Program-made: the position numbers and the translations under genes
The notes under the pieces: model-generated
What the model was told of the DNA's origin: nothing
What the model saw: only the letters and a program-made list of their open reading frames with translations
Database searches by the model: none
Source of the DNA: WTFY01 sp964614915
Lineage (GTDB): Bacteria; Pseudomonadota; Gammaproteobacteria; UBA4575
Assembly (NCBI GenBank): GCA_964614915.1
Contig: CAZTNC010000014.1
Location: forward strand, 1 to 60,621
Direction: 5' to 3'
DNA: 60,621 bases
In this document: positions 54,975-60,621 of the stretch, in pieces
Numbering within the stretch: the stretch's first letter is position 1
Layout: each line of letters opens with the position of its first letter

Positions 54975-55145
54975 TCAGAGACCAAGCTTGACCAGCAGGC
55001 AATCCATGCCGCGATCGCCCTGGGTGCAATTGCGCGAACCGCACAGAAACTGCAGGTTTTCCAGGTGAGCCGCCTGGAGGCTAAATTTTGCCTCTCCAGA
55101 CGTAACGTTTTGTGCTTTTGGGCTGTTTTTCAGGGTCTTTTTCAT
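54975..55145 (-). CDS. Small 56-residue protein with strong ribosome site
   Basis: The frame starts MKKTLKNSPKAQNVTSGEAK after TAGGAGGGGG, the best Shine-Dalgarno sequence in the element. The remainder (LENLQFLCGSRNCTQGDRGM) has two Cys. No family is recognised. It reads toward the terminase gene and could be co-transcribed with it. Confidence 0.45.
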   Translation of the reverse strand: MKKTLKNSPKAQNVTSGEAKFSLQAAHLENLQFLCGSRNCTQGDRGMDCLLVKLGL

Positions 55146-55738
55146 CGGTTTACCCCCTCCTAAGCTGTTGAACTGCAAGGACTATCAAGCTGCAGACGCC
55201 AAAAGCACAAAGTGTCGCACCCACAGGCTACCTGAAATCGTGAAAAACTCCAAAACCCGGGGGTTTTCGCAAGGTCGACGAGCCCATCGAGCTGGCATCC
55301 AGAATACTGCTCTTGCACATAAACCATTGAAACATATGCATTTACACGGCCAGCCCTAGTTTTGTTCTTCCTACCAGCCTGTCCCACCCAAATCACAGGT
55401 TTTCAAAAGCTGAACTAACAGCCTTATATATAATTGCGAAGGCCTGAGCACGGAGGGTGGCAGCTCGGCGAAATTCAATCACACCCCCCCCTTCACATAT
55501 TAGCAAACGCTGATATAAGCCTGCCTGATCGTACCATAAACTACTGAAATATAAGCATATTCTCATGTATCCGGGGCCGGGCCGTGCGCCCTGATCGGGC
55601 CGCCGGCATGGGCCGGCGTGGCGCGCTTGCCTGGCACCTGGTGATCGGGCACTGGCGGCGCGAAGTCGGACACTCCAGGGCGAATCTGGACAGGCCGGAC
55701 AGGCACACAGGACAAAATCCTAGAGCCTTTATAAGGCG
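55146..55738. other. Gene-poor region before the radC run
   Basis: About 590 bases without a convincing gene. It contains the resemblance segment 55175-55282, an A/T-rich tract TTATATATAATT near 55423 and a GC-rich stretch at 55576-55630. It probably holds the promoter for the small minus-strand gene. Confidence 0.4.
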
Positions 55739-55774
55739 TTGTACCCTATGCCTTGGTGTAGTAATATTAACTAC
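55739..55774 (+). promoter_or_regulatory. Promoter with dyad for the radC run
   Basis: TTGTAC (55739-55744) and TAATAT (55762-55767) are separated by 17 bp, a good sigma-70 pair. The dyad GTAGT-N7-ACTAC (55758-55774) overlaps the -10 box and looks like an operator. A related motif recurs at the promoter near 59071. Confidence 0.6.
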
Positions 55775-55819
55775 ATATCAATACAGCGTATAGGCGCTAC
55801 CAACACACGGAGATTTACC

Positions 55820-56284
55820 ATGAAACCCATATCCAAAATGACGGATACCGAAAAGCAGGACACCGTAAAGACTGCACTACGAATACTGGCCCTGAAACAC
55901 CGGGCCGGGCATACGCTCGGATCGCCGGACGAGACGCGCAACTATCTATGTCTGCGCCTCGCCGACTACCGCAATGAAGTATTCGGGGCCGTGTTCCTCG
56001 ACAACCTATGCCGCATCATCGCCATCAGGGAGTTATTCCAAGGCACAGTGAACAGCGCCAGCGTACACCCGCGCGTCGTGGTTCAACAGGCCATGGACTC
56101 AAACGCCGCCGCGATTGTGTTTTTCCATAACCACCCGAGCGGGGTCGCCGAACCCAGCCGGGCCGATGAAATGATAACGCGCCGCCTAAAAGAGGCGCTG
56201 GCCTTGGTCGATGTCCGAGTGCTAGACCATTTTGTCGTATCCGCCGGGGATAGCGTTTCCTTCGCAGAGCGCGGCCTTATCTAG
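55820..56284 (+). CDS. radC: RadC-family JAB/MPN domain protein
   Basis: A 154-residue protein starting MKPISKMTDTEKQDTVKTAL after GGAGATTTACC. It carries the JAMM metal motif FFHNHPSGVAEPSRADEMIT and upstream LFQGTVNSASVHPRVVVQQA. It lacks the N-terminal HhH half of chromosomal RadC, the form common on plasmids and islands. Function is unsettled; a metalloprotease or anti-restriction role has been proposed. Confidence 0.92.
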   Translation: MKPISKMTDTEKQDTVKTALRILALKHRAGHTLGSPDETRNYLCLRLADYRNEVFGAVFLDNLCRIIAIRELFQGTVNSASVHPRVVVQQAMDSNAAAIVFFHNHPSGVAEPSRADEMITRRLKEALALVDVRVLDHFVVSAGDSVSFAERGLI

Positions 56285-56299
56285 AGGCTTCCCAGCCAT

Positions 56300-56321
56300 A
56301 GGCGCTTCACCCGAGGCGCCT
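56300..56321 (+). terminator. Candidate terminator after radC
   Basis: A stem AGGCGC/GCGCCT with a 10-base loop is followed by TTTAC. The T tract is short, so it may be weak or attenuating. Confidence 0.4.
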
Positions 56322-56369
56322 TTACTGGGGAGCCACTGGGGCGAACCGCAACCAAGAGGAATCACTACC

Positions 56370-56726
56370 ATGATACAAACGAGACTCGACAACCGGGGCG
56401 CCGCCTATGAGCGGCCCTATGGGGCGCGGCGGCCCTATCAGGAAAAGCCTGTAGTCAATACGTACATCACCCGCGCCGATGCCGATGGGGTGGAGTTCAA
56501 GACCATGCAGAAAATCGGCGGCACGTTCGAGGAAACCGCCGCCGGGTTCATCTCTTTTGATGATGTCAGGACTCCCAGCCGCCGCCGCAACCTGATGCGG
56601 GCCATGACTCGGGGCAGTCAAGCCATTTTCATTATGGGCCACGACACCCGCGCATATCTGGAAGAGGTCATGGCGGCTGCGAAAAGCGCCATCGGCCTGA
56701 AAAGCCAAAGCGTAGTAACCATCTAA
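56370..56726 (+). CDS. Hypothetical element protein
   Basis: A 118-residue protein starting MIQTRLDNRGAAYERPYGAR, with AAGAGGA upstream. The C-terminal part (RAYLEEVMAAAKSAIGLKSQ) is helical. No recognised domain. It is second in the co-oriented run after radC. Confidence 0.6.
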   Translation: MIQTRLDNRGAAYERPYGARRPYQEKPVVNTYITRADADGVEFKTMQKIGGTFEETAAGFISFDDVRTPSRRRNLMRAMTRGSQAIFIMGHDTRAYLEEVMAAAKSAIGLKSQSVVTI

Positions 56727-56815
56727 CCAAACGGGGCGCACCCGCACGGCCTCGCCGCTTGACAAGGTAAATAGATGGCCGCGCGGCTGCCCCATAGCCA
56801 ACAGGAGACAAACCA

Positions 56816-57406
56816 ATGAATGACGAAATAAATGCCAAACGGGAGCGCTTTGTAGCCGCGCCCATGGATACCGTGAGCATTTTGCAGGATGGGCAATCAA
56901 GCGCGGTTGCCTATTTGTACGAAATGAACGGGCGGCCCTATGCGGTCGGCTTCGGTGGCCGCCGGTGCAAGCCTGATTACAACTATCGTTTCCGGTCGCA
57001 TGAATCCAGGGCCGCCCATGTTCAAAAGCACTTTGAAACGCTCCGCGCCAATGAACAGGCCGCCAAGGATCGCCGCGCGGCGCGCAGGGCCGCCGGTCGC
57101 GGCCTCGACGTCGGGGACGTGTTGCATACGTCATGGGGATATGAACAAACCAACGTCGATTACTACCAAGTAACCGGCCTCATCGGTAAAACCATGGTAG
57201 AGCTGCGCGAGATCGCGGCGGACCGCAGGGAAACGGGCTGGCTGCAAGGGACTTGCACGCCGGTACCGGACGCATTTGTCGGCCCTGCTTTCCGGCGCGT
57301 GGCTAAGGATGGCGCTTGCACCATCGATCAGGTACGCCACGCATGGAAGCTGAAAAGGGAAGATAACGGCGATTATCGCGCCTCGCACTGGTCAAGCTAC
57401 TACTAA
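56816..57406 (+). CDS. Conserved mobile-element protein of unknown function
   Basis: A 196-residue protein. Residues about 100-120 read DVLHTSWGYEQTNVDYYQVT, a pattern I recall from plasmid and ICE proteins of unknown role. The N-terminus is charged (MNDEINAKRERFVAAP) and the middle is Arg/Ala-rich (KDRRAARRAAGRG). It is preceded by CAGGAGAC. Confidence 0.65.
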   Translation: MNDEINAKRERFVAAPMDTVSILQDGQSSAVAYLYEMNGRPYAVGFGGRRCKPDYNYRFRSHESRAAHVQKHFETLRANEQAAKDRRAARRAAGRGLDVGDVLHTSWGYEQTNVDYYQVTGLIGKTMVELREIAADRRETGWLQGTCTPVPDAFVGPAFRRVAKDGACTIDQVRHAWKLKREDNGDYRASHWSSYY

Positions 57407-57414
57407 GCCGAAAA

Positions 57415-57455
57415 CGGCCCCGAGATTTGCCCGTATTTGGACGATCTCGGGGCCG
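57415..57455 (+). terminator. Strong hairpin between two element genes
   Basis: A perfect 12-bp stem, CGGCCCCGAGAT with ATCTCGGGGCCG, encloses a 17-base loop. No T run follows, so it may act as an mRNA stabiliser, regulatory hairpin or weak terminator rather than a classic terminator. Confidence 0.5.
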
Positions 57456-57461
57456 GATGGC

Positions 57462-57476
57462 CTAGGGTACCTGCCA
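57462..57476 (+). repeat. Inverted 15-bp repeat, copy 1
   Basis: CTAGGGTACCTGCCA recurs as its exact reverse complement at 60250-60264. The two copies flank the downstream half of the gene run. Confidence 0.5.
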
Positions 57477-57504
57477 ACAATCAAGCATTTAGGAGAATCT
57501 CGCC

Positions 57505-57726
57505 ATGAAAATCACTTGGACAAAAGCACTAGGCGGCTACTGTTGGACCGGCACAAGGGACGGCAGGCAGACTTGCGCGATCATCTTTTGGGTCCCCGAG
57601 AAGCGATCTTACAGCGCATGGGCCATTGGCGTTGACATCGGGGACGATTACCCATCACTGAAAGCCGCGAGGGCGGCGTGTTGGGGAGCCGTGCGGGTTT
57701 TCACTAATCCAGCATCAGCCCTGTAA
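57505..57726 (+). CDS. Small hypothetical element protein
   Basis: A 73-residue protein (MKITWTKALGGYCWTGTRDG then VPEKRSYSAWAIGVDIGDDY). AGGAGA lies upstream. Aromatic-rich with alternating strands, but no family recognised. Confidence 0.6.
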   Translation: MKITWTKALGGYCWTGTRDGRQTCAIIFWVPEKRSYSAWAIGVDIGDDYPSLKAARAACWGAVRVFTNPASAL

Positions 57727-57727
57727 A

Positions 57728-57832
57728 GCCGAAACCGGGGCCGCCCCATGGCGGCCCTGTTCGTCCCGGTGTGTTGGCCGGGGCCTGACGATGGCAGACA
57801 CCACGAACCGACTGGAGATTTACCATGAATGA
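57728..57832 (+). repeat. 105-bp direct repeat, copy 1
   Basis: The spacer before the DUF6573 gene is identical over 105 bp to the spacer before the DUF3577 gene. It contains a perfect stem GGGCCGCC-CCAT-GGCGGCCC near its start, and ends with the ribosome site GGAGATTTACC and the first codons ATGAATGA. Confidence 0.95.
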
Positions 57833-58253
57833 AACCACAAGCCAGCAAAGCGCAGCCGAGCATTTCGGCGGTGCGATCTTCACATACACACGGGCACAGG
57901 CCATCGAGGATGGCGTTTTGATCGATGTCAGCGAGGAAGCCAAGCCAGCGGGGTTTGTCTTGCCTGTGGCGTTGACTGCGGCCGTTTGGGCCGATTGCGT
58001 GGCATGGTCCGAGGCCGACAACCTGGCACAGTGCCATCAGGATGAGTCCGCGCGCCTTTGGGATGTGCTTTTCATGGCGGCGATCAACATCAAGAGCCGG
58101 GCCGGGTCCGCTAATACATTGATCTATGCCATTGATCGCGTGAAGCGCGGCGATGACATCAGCGAAGCCACTGCCGTGCAGTTAAAACTGGTGATCGGTC
58201 CAGGCGATGACTCGGAGCCGGTCGTTACGATCATGCAGCCGGGCGAGGACTAG
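57825..58253 (+). CDS. DUF6573 family plasmid/ICE protein
   Basis: A 142-residue protein. Conserved sequence includes FTYTRAQAIEDGVLIDVSEE, LTAAVWADCVAWSEAD, HQDESARLWDVLFMA and LKLVIGPGDDSEPVVTIMQP. These match, from memory, the DUF6573 proteins widespread on conjugative plasmids and ICEs. Function unknown. It starts within copy 1 of the 105-bp repeat. Confidence 0.85.
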   Translation: MNETTSQQSAAEHFGGAIFTYTRAQAIEDGVLIDVSEEAKPAGFVLPVALTAAVWADCVAWSEADNLAQCHQDESARLWDVLFMAAINIKSRAGSANTLIYAIDRVKRGDDISEATAVQLKLVIGPGDDSEPVVTIMQPGED

Positions 58254-58254
58254 C

Positions 58255-58359
58255 GCCGAAACCGGGGCCGCCCCATGGCGGCCCTGTTCGTCCCGGTGTG
58301 TTGGCCGGGGCCTGACGATGGCAGACACCACGAACCGACTGGAGATTTACCATGAATGA
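58255..58359 (+). repeat. 105-bp direct repeat, copy 2
   Basis: Identical to copy 1, 527 bp away. It holds the GGGCCGCC/GGCGGCCC hairpin and the GGAGATTTACC ribosome site and extends into the first three codons of the next gene, so both genes begin with Met-Asn. Confidence 0.95.
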
Positions 58360-58735
58360 CGAATCCAAGTATTTTGACTTGCACACCACTGGTGTGGGCT
58401 ACTTGCAGCGCGTGCAGGAAGTCGTGCCAGAGGACGGCTCGCCGTACGTTTCCGTTACGATCGCGGCACTTCGGGGCCGTTCCGGTGCCGTGCAGTACAC
58501 GCACTTCGAGTGCGCCGTGGTCGGCAGCAAGGCACAGGCCACTGTGCGGGAACTGCAATCTGCCGTTGAGTGCAAGCTGAAAGTGTTGATCGGCTTCACG
58601 ATCAGCAACCTGGCAGCCGTGCCTTTCACCCACGAGGGTGGCGAACTGAACGGGCAGCGCGGCGTTCGATTGAACGGGCGACTGCTTCGCATCTCGTACG
58701 CCAAGGTGGACGGACAGCCGTTCGTTACCCAGTAG
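58352..58735 (+). CDS. DUF3577 (STY4534-family) ICE replication protein
   Basis: A 127-residue protein. YFDLHTTGVGYLQRVQEVVP, THFECAVVGSKAQATVRELQ and VRLNGRLLRISYAKVDG match the DUF3577 family, which is annotated as an ICE replication or single-strand-binding-like protein. Presence with DUF6573 and radC marks the element as plasmid/ICE-related. Confidence 0.85.
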   Translation: MNDESKYFDLHTTGVGYLQRVQEVVPEDGSPYVSVTIAALRGRSGAVQYTHFECAVVGSKAQATVRELQSAVECKLKVLIGFTISNLAAVPFTHEGGELNGQRGVRLNGRLLRISYAKVDGQPFVTQ

Positions 58736-59070
58736 CGATCACTTGAACCGCAGCGCGGGCGCCAGGGCTGTTGATCGGCTTTGGTGCCTGCCTGCATCTT
58801 CCCAGAAGAGCCATGAAAAAGCACGTGATTTGCGTATCCGGTTGCACGCGCAGCATATCTGCGCCTGGATGGTTGAGGCCAATGGCGTGGAGTATTGCTG
58901 CTGCTACGCCAGCAAGGGCAGTTTTTTCGGTGCCGAGTACTGGCCACAGATTTGGCAGGATGGCGAGCTGGTCGCGGGATCCCCGAGCCAGTGAGCTGTC
59001 AGGCACCTGGGATCCGTGCGCTTCGCCGTGTTGCGATCACCAGGTGCCAGGCGGCCCTGTTCCTTGAGGG
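58736..59070. other. Interval holding a doubtful frame
   Basis: A TTG-started frame (58743-58994) ends in a protein-like stretch (AWMVEANGVEYCCCYASKGS, then FFGAEYWPQIWQDGELVAGS). The N-terminal part and start are unconvincing. A shorter or 5'-truncated gene is possible. Confidence 0.4.
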
Positions 59071-59099
59071 TTGCACTTTTAATTTATATGTAATATTAT
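59071..59099 (+). promoter_or_regulatory. Promoter for the kinase gene
   Basis: TTGCAC and TATTAT are separated by 17 bp. The following GTAGTTAA resembles, in the opposite orientation, the dyad at the radC promoter, suggesting one shared regulator. Confidence 0.6.
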
Positions 59100-59141
59100 G
59101 TAGTTAAATAAACATTGAAACCAACACAAATAACCACAGCA

Positions 59142-59603
59142 ATGAAACAATTGATTTTGATGATGGGCGGCCCGGCCAGCGGCAAGAGTTACATCAGAAA
59201 GAAGATGTTTCGCGGGATGGTGACGATCGATTCCGACGTGATCAAAAGAGAGCATCCCGACTATGACGAGCGCACGCCATCCATGGAAATCCATTCGTGG
59301 TCATCGTCCCGGGCTTCCCAGCGGGCCGAGCAAGCCATCCAGACTGGTGTCAGCTTCGTATTCGACGGCACCGGGTCCACTGCCGAGAAATACGTGAACC
59401 TGATCAAGAGGGCCCACAAGGCCGGATACCGCACCAAGCTGGTATACGTGGTTTGTGACCTTCAAACAGCACTCAAGCGCAACCGGGAAAGGGTGCGCAC
59501 GGTGCCTGAAGTGATCGTGAAGGAAAAGCACGCCAGCATCGCGGATTCCTTCGAGATCGTAAGCCGCTACGCACAGGGCGTGCAAGTAGTGAACAACCCA
59601 TAG
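59142..59603 (+). CDS. Zeta-toxin-like P-loop kinase
   Basis: A 153-residue protein starting MKQLILMMGGPASGKSYIRK with Walker A GGPASGKS. IDSDVIKREHPDYDE, FVFDGTGSTAEKYVNLIKRA and LVYVVCDLQTALKRNRERVR match zeta-toxin/AAA_33 kinases. Zeta toxins phosphorylate UDP-sugars; others of this fold are polynucleotide kinases. No epsilon antitoxin is seen, only a small RHH protein downstream. Confidence 0.8.
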   Translation: MKQLILMMGGPASGKSYIRKKMFRGMVTIDSDVIKREHPDYDERTPSMEIHSWSSSRASQRAEQAIQTGVSFVFDGTGSTAEKYVNLIKRAHKAGYRTKLVYVVCDLQTALKRNRERVRTVPEVIVKEKHASIADSFEIVSRYAQGVQVVNNP

Positions 59604-59612
59604 GAGAGAGAT

Positions 59613-59777
59613 ATGCCTAAAGAACGTATTTATTTGGAGCCGATCAGCTTTCGCGTCTCCCGCGAGGAGCATGAGGCCATAAAAGAGGCAGCCGCTGCGG
59701 AGCATCGCAGCGTGTCCTCATGGCTGCGCTATCACATCGTGACGGAACTTCTGCCGAAGGGGGCTATATCATGCTAG
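59613..59777 (+). CDS. Small ribbon-helix-helix protein
   Basis: A 54-residue protein with GGAGAGAG upstream. ISFRVSREEHEAIKEAAAAE and HRSVSSWLRYHIVTELLPKG follow the ribbon-helix-helix pattern of CopG/MobC-like proteins. It may regulate the kinase or act in mobilisation. Its stop overlaps the next start (ATGCTAG). Confidence 0.7.
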   Translation: MPKERIYLEPISFRVSREEHEAIKEAAAAEHRSVSSWLRYHIVTELLPKGAISC

Positions 59778-60028
59778 CGGGAAAAGAACTTGCCGCCTGG
59801 GAGCGAAAGCAGGCTGCCAACCGGCGGGCCTACGACCGGGAGCGAAGGGAGAAGATCGGCACTCGCTGGCACCGGTACGGGCTGGTGGTCGGGTACGGCT
59901 GGCTGGCCCTCAAGCTGGCCATCACCCTGGCCTTTGTAAGCGCATTTGTCACCGTCCCCTGGTGGATTCCCGCCATCTGCGCGGCTGGCATCCTCGCCAA
60001 TATGGCCCAGCACTGGAATGACTACTAG
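59771..60028 (+). CDS. Small membrane protein
   Basis: An 85-residue protein starting MLAGKELAAWERKQAANRRA, basic at the N-terminus, with two hydrophobic segments (about 41-59, VGYGWLALKLAITLAFVSAF; and 62-78, VPWWIPAICAAGILANM). No family recognised. The start overlaps the RHH gene stop. Confidence 0.65.
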   Translation: MLAGKELAAWERKQAANRRAYDRERREKIGTRWHRYGLVVGYGWLALKLAITLAFVSAFVTVPWWIPAICAAGILANMAQHWNDY

Positions 60029-60226
60029 GGCCAAGCCTCTTGCTCCCCGGCAATAAAACCGAGACGCTACCGAAAACCTGCCGCTGAGGCGCGCTACCAG
60101 AAGTGGAAAGCGTGCTTTGAACTGGTACTGGCCTTGCTGGTAAGTGCGACCTTCCTTATCCTGATCACCTGGGTCACCGTCTGGAGCGTGTACTTCTTCG
60201 TGACCGGCTTGATGGCCCTGTTCTGA
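60018..60226 (+). pseudogene. Small membrane protein gene split by a frameshift
   Basis: ATG at 60018 overlaps the end of the previous gene and encodes MTTRAKPLAPRQ before a TAA at 60054. A -1 shift at the CAA codon opens IKPRRYRKPAAEARYQKWKA followed by a TM segment (LVLALLVSATFLILITWVTV) to the stop at 60224. The second half lacks any standard start, and it is in frame with, and after, the upstream gene's amber TAG. It is probably one 70-residue protein broken by a base loss, or a programmed shift. Confidence 0.45.
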
Positions 60227-60621
60227 CAACGCCGTAAGCCATTGATCGCTGGCAGGTACCCTAGCCTATCCCAACCCGAGATCGTGCCCTACAGGCAATC
60301 CTAGCAGCCTGGTTTTTGCCAGCGGCCCCAAAACCGGGCAAAACCTGAAAAACTTGGGCGTTGGCAGGCTCCCGACCAAAAATTACGCAGCCCACGGGAC
60401 CCTAAAAACCCGGCTGGTTATACCCGGGGCAGCCGGATTATGGCTTGCCTGCCCAGTGGCGTGCCTTACGCGCCGTGGAGATTTTGAGCTGCAACCCGTC
60501 ATTCATGCAAATGTACACCCCACCCTACTGGATGTGCCTGACGGTCTCCGCTTCACCGGAATACTTAAGGAGTTTCCCCGATACGTTCGGTTCCGGCGAT
60601 CTGGTGCGATGCACTGCCAGG
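60227..60621. other. Right-hand stretch without clear gene
   Basis: Contains copy 2 of the 15-bp inverted repeat (60250-60264) and an imperfect hairpin (GGTTTTTGCC/GGGCAAAACC, 60311-60345). A plus-strand frame from the ATG at 60508 or 60514 stays open to the window edge but lacks a ribosome site, so I do not call it. Confidence 0.35.
60250..60264 (-). repeat. Inverted 15-bp repeat, copy 2
   Basis: TGGCAGGTACCCTAG is the exact reverse complement of the copy at 57462-57476. Confidence 0.5.

Noticed and set aside
60311..60345. oriT-like hairpin near the right edge
   Set aside because: The hairpin is imperfect, no relaxase is visible and no known nic sequence follows.
45397..60621. Right attachment site for the island
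   Set aside because: I looked for another copy of the tRNA 3' end and found none in the window.
1..60621. CRISPR array
   Set aside because: No regularly spaced repeats with unique spacers; the 22-bp periodic repeats at 49 kb have spacers of only five bases.

Overview
The first 45 kb read as ordinary gammaproteobacterial chromosome. Evidence for this is a complete isc iron-sulfur operon with iscR, iscX and the hscBA chaperones, plus zipA beside smc and ligA, rodZ, a hisS-yfgM-bamB-der block and a queA-tgt-yajC-secDF operon. I cannot place it to genus or order. From 45.3 kb onward the window holds the left end of a mobile element. It starts at the 3' end of a tRNA-Leu(CAA) gene and runs off the right edge; no second attachment site was found.

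Chromosomal layout. Positions 1-290 hold two gene fragments meeting head-on: the N-terminal part of a probable restriction-type protein (minus strand) and the C-terminal tail of a Fic-family protein (plus strand). A secreted HNH nuclease follows. Positions 1.3-7.9 kb form a four-gene envelope cluster (DUF1302 beta-barrel, DUF1329, YCF48-like periplasmic protein, RND transporter), likely moving a hydrophobic compound. Next come an SLT-type lipoprotein, tRNA-Arg, a solitary fetB, and a convergent pair of an LpxL-like acyltransferase (lacking its catalytic acid) and a fatty acyl-AMP ligase fused to a carrier domain. Then follow a SRAP protein, an OsmC protein, a SulP-STAS-CNB transporter, tRNA-Pro, mpl, a small membrane protein and a divergent lpxA paralogue.

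Positions 19-45 kb carry the conserved core: ligA, zipA, smc, divergent queF, der, bamB, yfgM, hisS, rodZ, ndk, the isc operon, trmJ, divergent suhB, then secF, secD, yajC, tgt and queA. An IscR-type operator overlaps the iscR promoter. Three queuosine genes (queF, tgt, queA) are present.

The element from 45.3 kb carries a tyrosine integrase next to tRNA-Leu, an unknown gene overlapping it, an AlpA-like regulator, and a 382-residue candidate replication initiator. Directly after the initiator are four 17-bp repeats at an exact 22-bp period, which look like iterons. A small HTH protein, a Gly-rich lipoprotein resembling the Slam-dependent beta-barrel lipoproteins, and a lone phage-type terminase large subunit follow. 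Last is a run of plasmid/ICE-type genes: radC, several unknowns, a DUF6573 protein, a DUF3577 (ICE replication/SSB-like) protein, a zeta-like kinase, a ribbon-helix-helix protein and small membrane proteins. Spacers in this run are unusually uniform (85-98 bp), and two are identical over 105 bp. The element therefore looks like an integrative, self-replicating, plasmid- or ICE-like island with phage-derived cargo.
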